A stretch of 64,000 nt of DNA from Neonectria sp. B-13 (lineage: Eukaryota; Ascomycota; Sordariomycetes; Hypocreales; Nectriaceae). Positions 41,428-51,928 of the stretch are shown piece after piece. The notes below the pieces were generated by a model. That model searched no databases and was not told where the DNA came from. It worked only from the letters and a program-made list of their open reading frames with translations. The translations under genes and the position numbers were made by a program. Where the stretch lies: positions 3,599,296 through 3,663,295 of the forward strand of contig NOKP01000001.1 in assembly GCA_002682825.1 (NCBI GenBank), in the 5' to 3' direction. Numbering within the stretch: position 1 is the stretch's first letter; each line of letters opens with the position of its first letter.

Positions 41428-44175
41428 TTATACGTCAAAGTGCGAGCCTCCCACCATTTGCTCATCGTGTGTTGACTGTTTCACGATACCGCTCATCCGA
41501 TTTGCCTTTCTCAAGTCGATATCGTCCAAGTTGTCCCAATCGTCATTATCGTCGTGGTGCGCATCATCCATGTCCTCATCGTCCATTATCCTATGACGGT
41601 CACGGTAGTGGTCGTCAAGAGCGCTCTCGTCCACAAAAGTGAAGCCCTGGAAGTTTGCTTGCACGGACGGGGAGAGCGGGGTAGAAGCGGCATAGCCGCG
41701 GGCCAACGCAGCGGCTCGTTCGTTGAGGGAGCCGTTTTGATCCAAAGCGGTCGTGAACTCCGGGTCAAAGTACGAGACATCGGTCTCAGACTTCAACTTA
41801 GGCTTGAACGGAGGAGTGATGAGCTTCTTGGAGAGAAGAGTCCAGTCGATATCGTTGAAGAAAGCATGGCGCTTGAGTTCCTCGGCATCATCCGTGGCTC
41901 CCAACCGGTGCTTCGGATTTCTGTTAAGTAATCCTTTCACAAAGTTACGACCTTCCTGCGAGAGAGTATCCCTGGGGAACCGAACTTTGCCAAACGCAAT
42001 GTTCTTGTACATTTGCTGCGTGTCCTCGGCGTAGAAGGGACTCCAGCCACAGCACATCTCGAATACTAAAACGCCGAGGGACCAGAAGTCGACCATCTTG
42101 GTGTAGCCTGACTCGTCGAGAAGAACCTCAGGCGCTAAGTACTCGGTAGTTCCGCAGAACGTGTTCGTAGTGTCGTTCTTGGTGAGGTTTGCCTTGGACA
42201 GACCGAAGTCGCAGAGGGCGATGTGGCCATTGGCATCAAGAAGGATGTTCTCTGGCTTCAAGTCTCGATAGACAATGTCGCTGTGGTGCAGGTGCTGAAT
42301 AGCCAAAATCAACTCGGCAATGTAGAACTTGGCGCGCTTCTCATCGAATCGTCCCTCCTTTTGAAGATGCCAGAAGAGCTCTCCTCCGGACATGTAGTCA
42401 GTGACCAGGTATAGCTCCGAAGGTGTCTGAAAAGAGAACTTGAGGCCAACGATAAATGGTGAGTCGGACATGGCGGTTCGGACAAGGATGTTTCGCTCGC
42501 CCACAGTGTGTGCCACTTCCTTCTTCTGCACAATGACCTTTTTCTGAAGAACCTTCATGGCATAGATGCGCTGAGTGTCCTTCTTCCGTACCTGGTACAC
42601 CTGGCCGAACGTCCCCTTGCCGATAAGCTTGAGAATATCGAAGTCGGTTGGGCCAAAGTGTTTCCGTTCGGTCCTCTGGTAGAGGGCTTCAACGTATATC
42701 TCACCCGTTGGGGCATTTTCAGCCATGGTATCGGCATGGCCCTCTAACTGGAACCATCCCTTTACAGGATCGTTGGGGTTTGCGACGGCCTGAAAGTCAA
42801 CGTGTCCTAGGAACTCCTCGCCTGTGGCGGCATGGTCGTACACGGAGATGTCGACCAGCATGTTTGAATCAACAACATCGCTAATTCTTGTTAGTGGACT
42901 ATATCCATGGACACACAGGATCTGTCGGGAAACTTACAAGGCCGCTTCGGCATCCCATTTTGGGCTCGTAAACGACAGGCGTCCGGATCGGTTTCGGAAC
43001 GTGTTGTAATCGCTGATACTGGTGTTGCTGCTTTGGCGGCTGCGCATCGGGATGGCCATGGCGCGGCCAGAATCGCTTCCTTGCCGTTCGATTGCGATGC
43101 CGCCCACTTTCGGGGTGGCGACACGGAGAGTGGCCTCCTCTTCGGAGGGCCGTGGACCGCTCGAAATAAGCTCACTCCGCTGGAACACAACGACGACGTA
43201 AGGGTCTCGGCTCTTCCGCAGACCCCGAGCTTCCGTAATCTTGATCGTCATTCTCCCCCTGGGGGCCGGCGCCTGAGCACCTGCCGATGATCTCGGAGTC
43301 TGAGTCCCGCTGACTTCGGCACCATCGTGGCTGGTCTTGCTGCTGCTAGAATTGTCCCTCTTATCTGAGGCCGAGACTGACGGCTGAGCAGTGGATAACG
43401 CTCGAGTAGGAGTCGGGGGGCCGCTCTTGAACGTCATAGCACGAGTTAGCTCCCTGAGTCCATCGAGAGAGTACCACTTGCCAGGGGCAGCACGAGCGGG
43501 AGCACTCGAACCAGAACGGGCTTCATGAGGCGAGGAAAGATTGGAGACTTCGGGCAGGGTTATGGAGGTGGAAGGGTCCGATTCAGGAGGTGATGAGTCA
43601 TCGTGTGATTGGAAGTGTGTAGTGGTGAAGAGAGAAGGGTTAGGCATCTTGGTTCGCAAAGGCAATGGGAGTGACTTTGCAGGTGCAGCAGCGCTGCTGT
43701 CTGCGCCTGCAGAGGTCATGTCTTGGGAGATGGAGCTCCCAGAAGACGACGGCTGAGAGGTTGGCGGAGTTGGGTAAGGGTTAGGGACGCTCAGCTTGAC
43801 GTGCTCTGCGCTTGGCTCGAGACCTGGAAGCTCGTGTTGCAGGAGCAAAAGGTCTGGAGTCAAGGAATCGCAGTCTGGGAGAGAGTTCTCAGTGTGCGCC
43901 CGCGACTGCAGGCCGGTAGGTGAAGTGGATTCGTCTCGGGCCTGGCCCAGAGGCATAGCACTCTCGGGCTGGCCGGGGACTGGAGATGGGACGTTGGCTG
44001 TAGAAGGATTTAGACGAACCTGGCCAAAGTAGCTCATAATGCCGGGCAAGCGTTTGTCCTGAAGGTCGGGTTGGGGGGTGGCTACGCCAGATCGAGGCGT
44101 TTCGAAACCAATGTGATCGACCCCATCCTCATCAGTGGCTGCGGACCTGGTGGTTTGGTTAATAACCCCATGCAT
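41428..44175 (-). CDS. SCH9: C2-domain AGC protein kinase SCH9
   Basis: Two exons (42938-44175 and 41428-42880; 57-nt intron with GTAAGT donor and CTAAC branch), 896 residues from MHGVINQTTRSA; yeast Sch9 has 824. A Ser/Pro-rich N-terminal region of about 310 residues precedes a C2 domain (RMTIKITEARGLRKSRDPYV onward) that is split by the intron and resumes DVVDSNMLVDISVYDHAATG. The kinase domain has GKGTFGQV (500-507), Lys522, YRDLKPEN with Asp619, DFG (637-639), and the PDK1 site TFCGT with Thr653; a FDPEFTTAL turn motif region and hydrophobic motif NFQGFTFVDE follow, then an acidic tail. In yeast Sch9 is the TORC1-activated S6-kinase equivalent that sets growth, stress resistance and lifespan. 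Confidence 0.93.
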
Positions 44176-45394
44176 TTTTGTAAGAGATTTCGAGTGAGTG
44201 AATAAATGCTTTTGCCCCAAAGATGCGGCGCGGGGAAGAGCAAAGTGGGAACACTAGTTCATGACGGCTGCCAAGCGCGTCGACTAGAGGGGAAGCAGGG
44301 CAAAGGCCGTGAGGGACCGTGAGGCGTGAGGGACCGCGAGTGATAGTGGGCTCTGAAGAGGTGACTATGACGAGAAAAACACGGGATGGGGAAAGGTCCG
44401 TTGAGGTCTCGAGGGCGGTGGTGTGTTGTGGGCGTGGGTTGCGAGGTAGTGGAGGGCCTGCCTGCAACAATGGAGTGCGGTAGCCGTGCCGAGAGCGGAT
44501 GTCGATGGCAGAAAGTGGGATGCGAAGAGCAGAGCAGAGCAGAGCAGAGCAGAGAGCGCAAGAGAGCGCAAGAAAAGCGCAGACGGGGAGGATGAGGAGG
44601 TGGTGGTAAAAAAAAAGGGGAATGACGAGATCAATTTTGCTCGGGAACAACACAGCAGAGCAGAGCAGAGAGAGAGAGAGCAAAGCGAGCCATGTGGCCG
44701 GGGTGGGCTTGCTCAAGGCTTGTCTGACCGAGAGGAGAATGAATGGAACTTGGAAGAGACTGACGGGCCCTGAGCGCGGCCGTGGGACTCGGGAGCGGAG
44801 CGAACAGTGCTGAAGGGCGATGGCGGGGTCAGGGACTGAGCGACTCAGCGACTCAGCGACTCGGCGGCTCATGGCTCATTGCTCATTAGCGACTCAGCGG
44901 GTGAGCGACCCAAGGACCCTAGGATCCAAGGGACGGACCCAAAGGCCGGCGGATGGGATCCAATCACGGCGGAGGCGAGTCAGGCCGCAAGGGGAGGAGC
45001 TCGTTGCATGTGGTAAAGTCTCTTGGAAACCTCTAGGGCTGGCCGCAGTGGTCGCAGTGGCCGGCTGCGATGGCGAATGTCCGGGTCCACCGCGATGTCG
45101 TCAAGGGGACGGCGCCGGCTTGATTGGCACTGAGACTCTGGAAGTCGGGTGGCCAAGAGCCTCCGGCGTCGCGTGGCCGGGCCTAGAGCTACTGAGCTCT
45201 CCCTGCTGGGCCACCTCCAGCTTCCCGGGCAATGGGATGAATGTCACCCACTGGGCTCAGGTGGTCAGGGCAGCAGCCAGCAAAAAGCAACCCGACAGCA
45301 GTACTTTGCAGACAGAGCAGCAACGGTGGTGGTTGGGGAAGCCAAGGAAGGGCCTGTGGACTGTTCCCAGCTGCCTGCCTGTTCCCGGCTGCCT
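44176..45394. other. SCH9 upstream region with simple repeats
   Basis: The leader and promoter of SCH9 (minus strand) lie here. AGAGC pentamers occur at 44526-44555 and again at 44652-44680, and a GACTCAGC run at about 44835-44862. The stretch next to the gap holds an 18-base tandem unit at 45361-45394. No gene is seen. Confidence 0.5.
44526..44555. repeat. AGAGC pentanucleotide microsatellite
   Basis: About five to six units of GCAGA/AGAGC; a second cluster with GAGA run follows at 44652-44680. Both lie upstream of SCH9. Confidence 0.8.
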
Positions 45395-45494
45395 NNNNNN
45401 NNNNNNNNNNNNNNNNNNNNNNNNNNNNNNNNNNNNNNNNNNNNNNNNNNNNNNNNNNNNNNNNNNNNNNNNNNNNNNNNNNNNNNNNNNNNNN
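45395..45494. other. Assembly gap (100 N)
   Basis: Exactly 100 undetermined bases, the conventional length for a gap of unknown size. Open frames that run through it are artefacts. Confidence 0.99.
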
Positions 45495-48400
45495 GGGGGA
45501 GGCGACGGAACAAGCAGGCTTTCCACGGCAGGCGGTGTCGGGGGGGGGGGTCGAGGAGCCATTGGGCCTAGCCTGAAAGAGACGCTGACTCGCCCGAGTC
45601 GACAGCCGGGCCCGCTGAGCTCAGGTGCTGAGAGCCTGAGAGGCCATGGGCCTTCACCACCACCCATGTGCGCCTGTGGACGCCAGGCGGGGGGGGAGGC
45701 GGGAGGGGCTCTGGCAAAGCCGGGACCTCGAGTACAGGATTCCGATGCTAACCAAGACCTGCGAGGACGGGATGGACACGACGGACACCAACTTTGGGCC
45801 GCAATGGGAACAAGAGCGTGACTGCAAGACGGGATCGAGTGGGGAACCGAGATAGATACGAAGCAGATGCTGGGGGGCAGGGCCGTACGGTAGGAGATAC
45901 GATAGATAACGACAGAGGAAACGGGTAGATCACGTACTTTGACATCATCGCCTGTGTGGCTCTGCGCAGCAGATCGAAGCCGCCTCCAGCTTGGTTCTCG
46001 GTGCCCGTCATGGCAGCGATAGCTGGGGGAGCTACCACGGGGGCGTCGAAGGAGGTACGTCGGCCGGGTCTGGCTTCGAGGTGGGATATCGGTTCGAGGG
46101 CGTCGTGGGACACCTGGCGGGTGCTCGCGAGGCCGGAGGAGGGGGATGGGGGCAGTGATGAGAGGACGTCCAGAAGACGATGGTTTATGTTGGGAGAGGA
46201 GAGATGAAAGCGGCGGAGAGAGTTGATGGAGATGATAAGATGTCCTTTTTGGGGCGAAGTGTGAGGGTGGGCTGGGCGAGGTTAAAGCCGCCGTACAGTG
46301 CGCCCCAACGCACGTAGCGATGCCACAAACTAAAGCAGCGCTGAGGAGGGTCCGCAACCCGCGACGCTCGTCCTCGTCGAGCTGGGGAGGACAAGCTCAG
46401 CCGGGTCTTTCGGAGGGGCGGTTTTAGAGTTGGTAGAGGTGGGTGGGGGAAGAGAGAGAGGGGAGAAGGACTGCAATGCGGCTTGATGCTTCGATGCTTC
46501 GATGCTTCGGCTTCTCGCAGCTGCGAACGAGGTTGGTGCTGGGAGAGCTTTTTCTGTCCGTGCCGCGATGTTGAGTTTGTTTCGGCTCCCTTTATTATTC
46601 GTACTTGATTGATGGCCCAGGTGCCCCGTGTAAGCGGTCATGGTCAGCTCAGCTCAGCCCCGTACTACTGGGTACTGGTACAGGCGGCTCATCTTATATT
46701 CTCTTCAGTTCTCGCGGGTCTTTTGGTGCGTTGCATCAGCCCTGGCGCCATCCCCTCCTCCTTGTCGGGACTTCTGAAGTGAGAGATCCCTGCCCTTAGT
46801 ACCTAGGAAGGTAGGCTGGTAGGCAAGGCAAGGCAACTAGTTACTTACCCTGATTCCGATAGTTCTTGGCCTTGGTGGTCGGGCTGGCGGATCGCACCTT
46901 TGACCAGAACCGGTGCACCAAGATCCGATGGAGGGGAGCCTCTCCGGGCACGAGCAAAGCTGCTGAGATCGGGCTTTGGAGGCGCAGCGGCAGTGGTTTC
47001 TGGAAGGCCCGAAACTCCCCAGTTACATGATGCGTCCTCACACACTGCAGAAGCCGCCCCAGTCCACACAGTTCGCAGTTCACAGTTCACGGCTCACAGT
47101 GCGTACAACTTCCTCCAATGGACCGCTGATGCCACTGCGCGGGCTGGTGGAGGCGATCGATGGATCCTCTCTGGGACGGGCTGGTGGGCACGCAAGGTGG
47201 AGTCTTGCTTCATGGGTGTGGGCTTTGGCGGCTTCGATAGCTCTGCTGCTCTCATGCGGGACCTCGCTCCCCGTCCCGGACGATTGCTCAGGATTACGGT
47301 ATACACTGTTGGGGGCACGCAAGAAGCTGGTGAAGCTGGCAAGTTGGGTGGCGGCGGCGGCAGAGGGGTGAGACATTGACCGAGTGGGAAGCTGGGAGTT
47401 GGGAGGCGAAACGAGACAGACAGACAGAAAGAGACAGACACCTGCAGATGCAAGCCATTCCAAGACGTGTTCGGATGAGTAAGTCAAGTCAGCTGCTTTG
47501 ACGTAGGATCTCGTCTGGGTTATTAGGTAAGTACAGTAGTAGGTATCTACGTAGGCACTACTACTAGTAGTTAGTATACGTGGTCGAGGTGGTTTTGTTA
47601 GACAGATGGATGGCCAGGCACGCAACTGGACAGCCAGATGAAAGACAAAGATGAACAGATGAACAGATGAACAAACACTTCAGCTGGATCGAGCATGTTT
47701 CCCACGTCCGTGAACCATGTCAGGCTCACCTCAGCCTCCAGGTCCTTGCCCCGCAAGAATTTAAATAGGGCAGTCTGTCAGGGCAATTATCCGTACGTGT
47801 CTCGGAGTACGCGATGCCCAGCTCTGAGTGCATTTTCCTTCTCGGCTATGCCACCAGCGCTGCGGTTTCTGTCTCTCAGTTTCCGTCATTATATCATACC
47901 TGTCAGATTTCACTCAGGTTGCCAGGTCAGGAGGCTGACGACGAGTGGTCATTTTTTCATTGAGCCACCACGCAGCCAGCTCTTGCGCGGTTCGCCCCCG
48001 CCATGTCGAATCAATCATCTCCCAGAGAATTATTCATGGAGCATGGACGCTTCCAGTGACGGCTTTCCGTGAAGCTGGGGCATCCTGGTAACCGCCAACG
48101 CGGAGAGTCCAACCTGGCCCGCCGGACCTAGCATCGGCCATTGACTGCAAACCGCGGTGTTGGGAATGTCAACTCATGAACAGCATCCGCCTCTTTTGAA
48201 CTTGCTTCGTGCCCAACCCCCGCTTCCCTCGACGTGGACGACTCTCCCTGGAGGGCATCTTGTAAGCCCAGAACTTGATGCCCACTAATTACCTAGATCA
48301 CCATGTCTACCGTCTCCAGGTACAGGGGGTGTCAATGCCGAGGTGCAGGACCAGGGCCAAACTCCCTAGGCTGGTTGGGAATCGATTTCTGACCGCTTAC

Positions 48401-50073
48401 AGAGTGCACCCACCCCCCTGGCCTGGCTTGCGGCTGAGGCCAGGTTTAGGTGTGTCTATTCGGCTGAGGCGCTGGAATATATTGCCACTCTTGCGGGAAG
48501 AGAAGATGGGCTCGTGAGAAAGTGACATCTGCTTCCCAGGTCGGTTGGTGGCTTGGCAGGTCTTACCAAAAGCCTTGCCGCATGCCCAGGGCCAGGCCTA
48601 GTGGACGAGGCCGCCAAGTCACAAATGCAAATGCTCTTGATGCCATGACCATCTCCAAACATTCGTATCCTAAGCCTCAACTAACGTTAGTATAGGCACA
48701 ATATGACACCCATCGGCGAAGGAAACGTGCTGGACTCCACCTGGTTGTTCGCCTCTCTCCGAATACGGTAGGTCAAGCAGGTCAGTTATCCATGCCCACC
48801 ACCCCACGGTCCATCCGCCGTCCGGTCCCAATAGACTGGTCACCCCACGGCTCGATCGCGGACCTTTGTAAGTCCTTCCCAAGGAGCCACGGAACCATTG
48901 GGCGACAGCGCGGTTGCAACACCCCGGATCCGCGGTGCTGTGTAACGGTATGGCATGTCACATGTCTCACCTCGCATGTCAAGCACAAGCAACCCCGTGG
49001 CCCGGATGGATGGATAAGAGAGTATGGATAGGACGAAGGGAGACGAAACTGATTCGACTTCGCAAGGCGATGTACGCGGCACGTCATGTCTAGCAACATT
49101 CCAGGCGCGTGCTTCGGCTGTGGGTGGATGGCGGTGTCAGGTGAATATGGTTGGACGGTCATCTTGAAGCATGTGAGCGAGATCGTCTCGGCCGCGGTGG
49201 TCTCGAGCCTGCTCGCGGAAGGTTCACCTGTCCATCTGATACAGTGTCGTACCGAGACTGTGGGGGTACAGCCTCTTTCCCAGTTGCCAGAGGTTGTGCA
49301 ACCAACAACTATGATGCATCTTATTTGAAAGTTGCTTTTCTCGGGCGCAAACCCTGATTCCCCTGCTAAAACTCGATCTTTACGGATATACCAAGTGCTG
49401 ATTAATTTCTTGGGAGACGGTCATCTCGGGTCATCGTCTCGTATCCATGACGAGCCTGGGAAAGTTGATTACACAACTACCTGCAAGCCGCTCGATACAG
49501 AGGAACATGATGGAGTGGAAAGCCGACAAATATCCTATTTTCAAGTATGTATGTGAGACCGAACTATCCTCTTCTAGCTTGTTTTGGCTTGGTAGCTAGC
49601 CTATACGATCGATCCCTCGAACCTATTATGTCTTCGTGCTGGGAACTCAACCAGAACTAAGCGCCATCCCGACTGAAAAGCTAGGTATGACACCAATCAA
49701 GAGACGTAACTAAAGTGCAATTGCTGGTTGTCATCAATAAACAACTATCCTCAACACGAGTTGCGAGTGGTCATGGCTACTCTCAAGGCCATTGGACCAA
49801 CAGTGTCGTTCTCAACCCAGGTGCTTTTCTCAGCGCGTCCAAACGACGCCACAACCACAAATCCGCAGTTGTCACGGTATGAAAACCAAAAACCAAAGTC
49901 TAGCGATATCACATTTCCGATAACAGCTCTTCGCTTCCCGAAACGAGCCGCACGCATGACGCGGAGTCTGTTGGCTCGAGGCCTCACCGTCCGTCAAGTC
50001 TCACCGCCATCCTTCGAGACGGTGACACCTTAGCGGTCAGAGACATGGCCAGGTTCTCCGGAAGAGTTGCAGT
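45495..50073. other. Long gene-poor region right of the gap
   Basis: About 4.6 kb without a supported gene. The left part is G-rich. Simple repeats occur: GATGCTTC at about 46484-46510 and ATGAACAG at about 47648-47672. Open frames on both strands are short and compositionally biased. A short minus-strand ATG frame at 45938-46011 followed by a good donor was considered and not accepted. Confidence 0.45.
46484..46510. repeat. GATGCTTC tandem repeat
   Basis: Three near-perfect 8-9-base units in a gene-poor stretch. Confidence 0.7.
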
Positions 50074-50420
50074 TCATTGCTTAGAGTCGTTTATCATCTT
50101 GAGCCATCTTTGCTCCATCTCGGGCGTCACTCCTTGGGGAAATGCCTTAGATCTGTCCTTGTTCCGCGGCAGCAGCGGGTCGGGGTAATTCTCTGGAGGG
50201 TTGTCATTAGTCGGACCTAGGCACATTGGCGCATGGGGCACGACCGCATTTCGTAGCTATCAGGCGGACGGGACATACTCATGTTGAACTTCTGGTCCAG
50301 AAGCCTGGACTTGGCAGTCTCACACTCTTCCATCATTCTCCTCGCGCTCGTGTTGGAGCTCGCCGCTTCGGCCATCTGGCGGTGCTGAAGAAGTGGCGAT
50401 GAACGGGATCCGACTGGCAT
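50074..50420 (-). CDS. Small two-exon protein of unknown function
   Basis: Two exons (50279-50420 and 50074-50192) joined over an 86-nt intron with a GTATGT donor, an ACTAAT branch site and a CAG acceptor, giving 86 residues. The reading frame closes exactly and the intron signals are strong, which is why I accept it. The protein is helical and charged: an N-terminal Ser-rich start, RRMMEECETAKSRLLDQKFN, then KNYPDPLLPRNKDRSKAFPQ and GVTPEMEQRWLKMINDSKQ at the end. There is no transmembrane helix or signal peptide and only one Cys, so it is not a twin-CX9C protein. It may be a small conserved mitochondrial or nuclear factor; I cannot name the family. Divergent from the SUZ-domain gene. Confidence 0.7.
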
Positions 50421-51041
50421 TGTGAGGCCCGAGGGATGCGTATGGAGAAGAGGATGACAGGAAATACACCAGCGAGAACCGGCACTGCCTTTTCAGATGG
50501 AGAATTGGCGTCTCGAGGGAGATTTCTCGCCTGAAAGTGTGAGTTGTGGTTGCTGATGTTTGCATCCTGATGGGTGAAGCAGCGGCTCAGCTTCGGGTTT
50601 GCCCCACCATCAACCACCCCACAAACACAGGACGGATCTCGGAGGCCGTGGCACTACTGGCCACCAGGGTGCCGCCTTAGCCAGGTGCTAGACAGCTCTG
50701 ACAGAAGCGACTTCGGAGTTACAAGTGAGACCTGCGGCTGCTTCGCTTGTCTCCAGGTCGCTGTTGGGTCCCTCAAGGTCCACCAGACTGCGCAATTCGT
50801 TACTGCTTGCCCCACGCCGGCCTATTGCTTCCTTGTGTGAGGCCCAAACTTGACCCAAAGATCACCACTCTCTCTTTCAAACCACCAAATCCCGTCTGCC
50901 CGTAACTTAGATTCCCACATCGCAACCACCTGGCTACGTCTAGCAGCGCATTTATCGCCGATACACACCGCGCCCATCGAAGCAAACCAAGCCTCAGCTG
51001 TCACTCGCTGCCGGAATAGCACATCCACAAAATCGGCGACA
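50421..51041. promoter_or_regulatory. Divergent promoter region
   Basis: About 620 bp between the small two-exon gene (minus) and the SUZ-domain gene (plus). No gene and no obvious TATA box are seen. Confidence 0.55.
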
Positions 51042-51905
51042 ATGGGGAAGACAACGGCGGTCCCCGATGCGTGGGAGGACGACTGGGAAAACCAGGCTGA
51101 CAAGGTGGTCGACGAGGAGCCTCAGAAGCAGGAAACAGAGCCCCAGGCTCCCCTCAGCAAGGCGGAGCGGCTTGCACAGCATGCTGAAGCCAATCGAAAG
51201 ATCTGGGAGTCCGCGTAAGCTCGACCTTCCCCTCCCTCCTTCGACTCAAAGGGTACCCATGGAATTATATCTGACACCTTTTTTTCTCACCCCAACAGTG
51301 ACTCCCCTCAGACGTTTCACTACGTCGAAGCCAGCGCCAGTGTACCCCTCGCCAACAGCTTTAAGCCCCAGGTGAAGGTGCTCAGCCGGAAACCCGTCAT
51401 TGCGAAGCGGGACCCCGTAACAGGCCTGCCGATCGATGACGGCGACGAGGAGACGAAGAAGGAGGTCCAACTTACCCCAGAGGAAATCCGCGCAAAGCAG
51501 AAGAGGGACCGGGAGGAGAAGCAGCGACGCTACGAGGAGGCCCGCGCAAAGATCTTTGGCGAGTCAAATCCGTCGTCTGGGGCATCGTCGCCAGGCGCCG
51601 TTACCCCACCCAGACCCGATGGCCACTTCGCTCCGCGGGGACGCGGCCGAGGGAGAGGAGGGTACCGGAATAACGAGAACCGCCAGTTCGATGCCCCCCG
51701 AAGACCCCTTAACCCCTCCGGGCCCGGCCGCGAGCTGTACGACCCCAACTTTACGCCCAAGCCGGAGACTGCGCCGCAAAGACGAGCCAATGATGTTCCA
51801 ACTCCGGCCAAGGCCGAACAGAACCCAATCCGAGCACCGAGAGGACCGGACGGAAGTGGACGGGGAGGGTTTGGCTTCGCTCAGCGCGGTGCCAAGGAGA
51901 GTTGA
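51042..51905 (+). CDS. SUZ-domain RNA-binding protein (SZRD1-like)
   Basis: Two exons (51042-51214 and 51299-51905; 84-nt intron with CTGAC branch), 259 residues. The start MGKTTAVPDAWEDDWENQAD has the acidic Trp-containing opening also seen in human SZRD1. The SUZ domain runs from about residue 80 (VKVLSRKPV) to about 165, ending in the signature TPEEIRAKQKRDREEKQRRY then EEARAKIFGE. Next comes an RGRGRGRGG segment, and the C-terminus NPIRAPRGPDGSGRGGFGF matches the SUZ-C motif (IRxPxGPDGxxGF). SUZ domains bind RNA and act in translation or mRNA localisation. Superficial similarity to eIF3j lies only in the acidic start. The stop lies 23 bp from the NAR1 stop, so the 3' UTRs must overlap. 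Confidence 0.82.
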
Positions 51906-51928
51906 TTTATCTATCGACCAGCTTACCC

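Noticed and set aside
45938..46011. Minus-strand ATG frame (MTGTENQAGGGFDLLRRATQ...) followed by a GTACGTGAT donor, possible first exon of SCH9 or another gene
   Set aside because: Its phase does not match any acceptor that would join it to the SCH9 frame, and no downstream exon was found before the gap. It could be real but is unsupported.
45257..46357. Long open frames running through the N gap on both strands
   Set aside because: They are open only because N codons are not stops; flanking residues are Pro/Ser/Arg low complexity with no domain.
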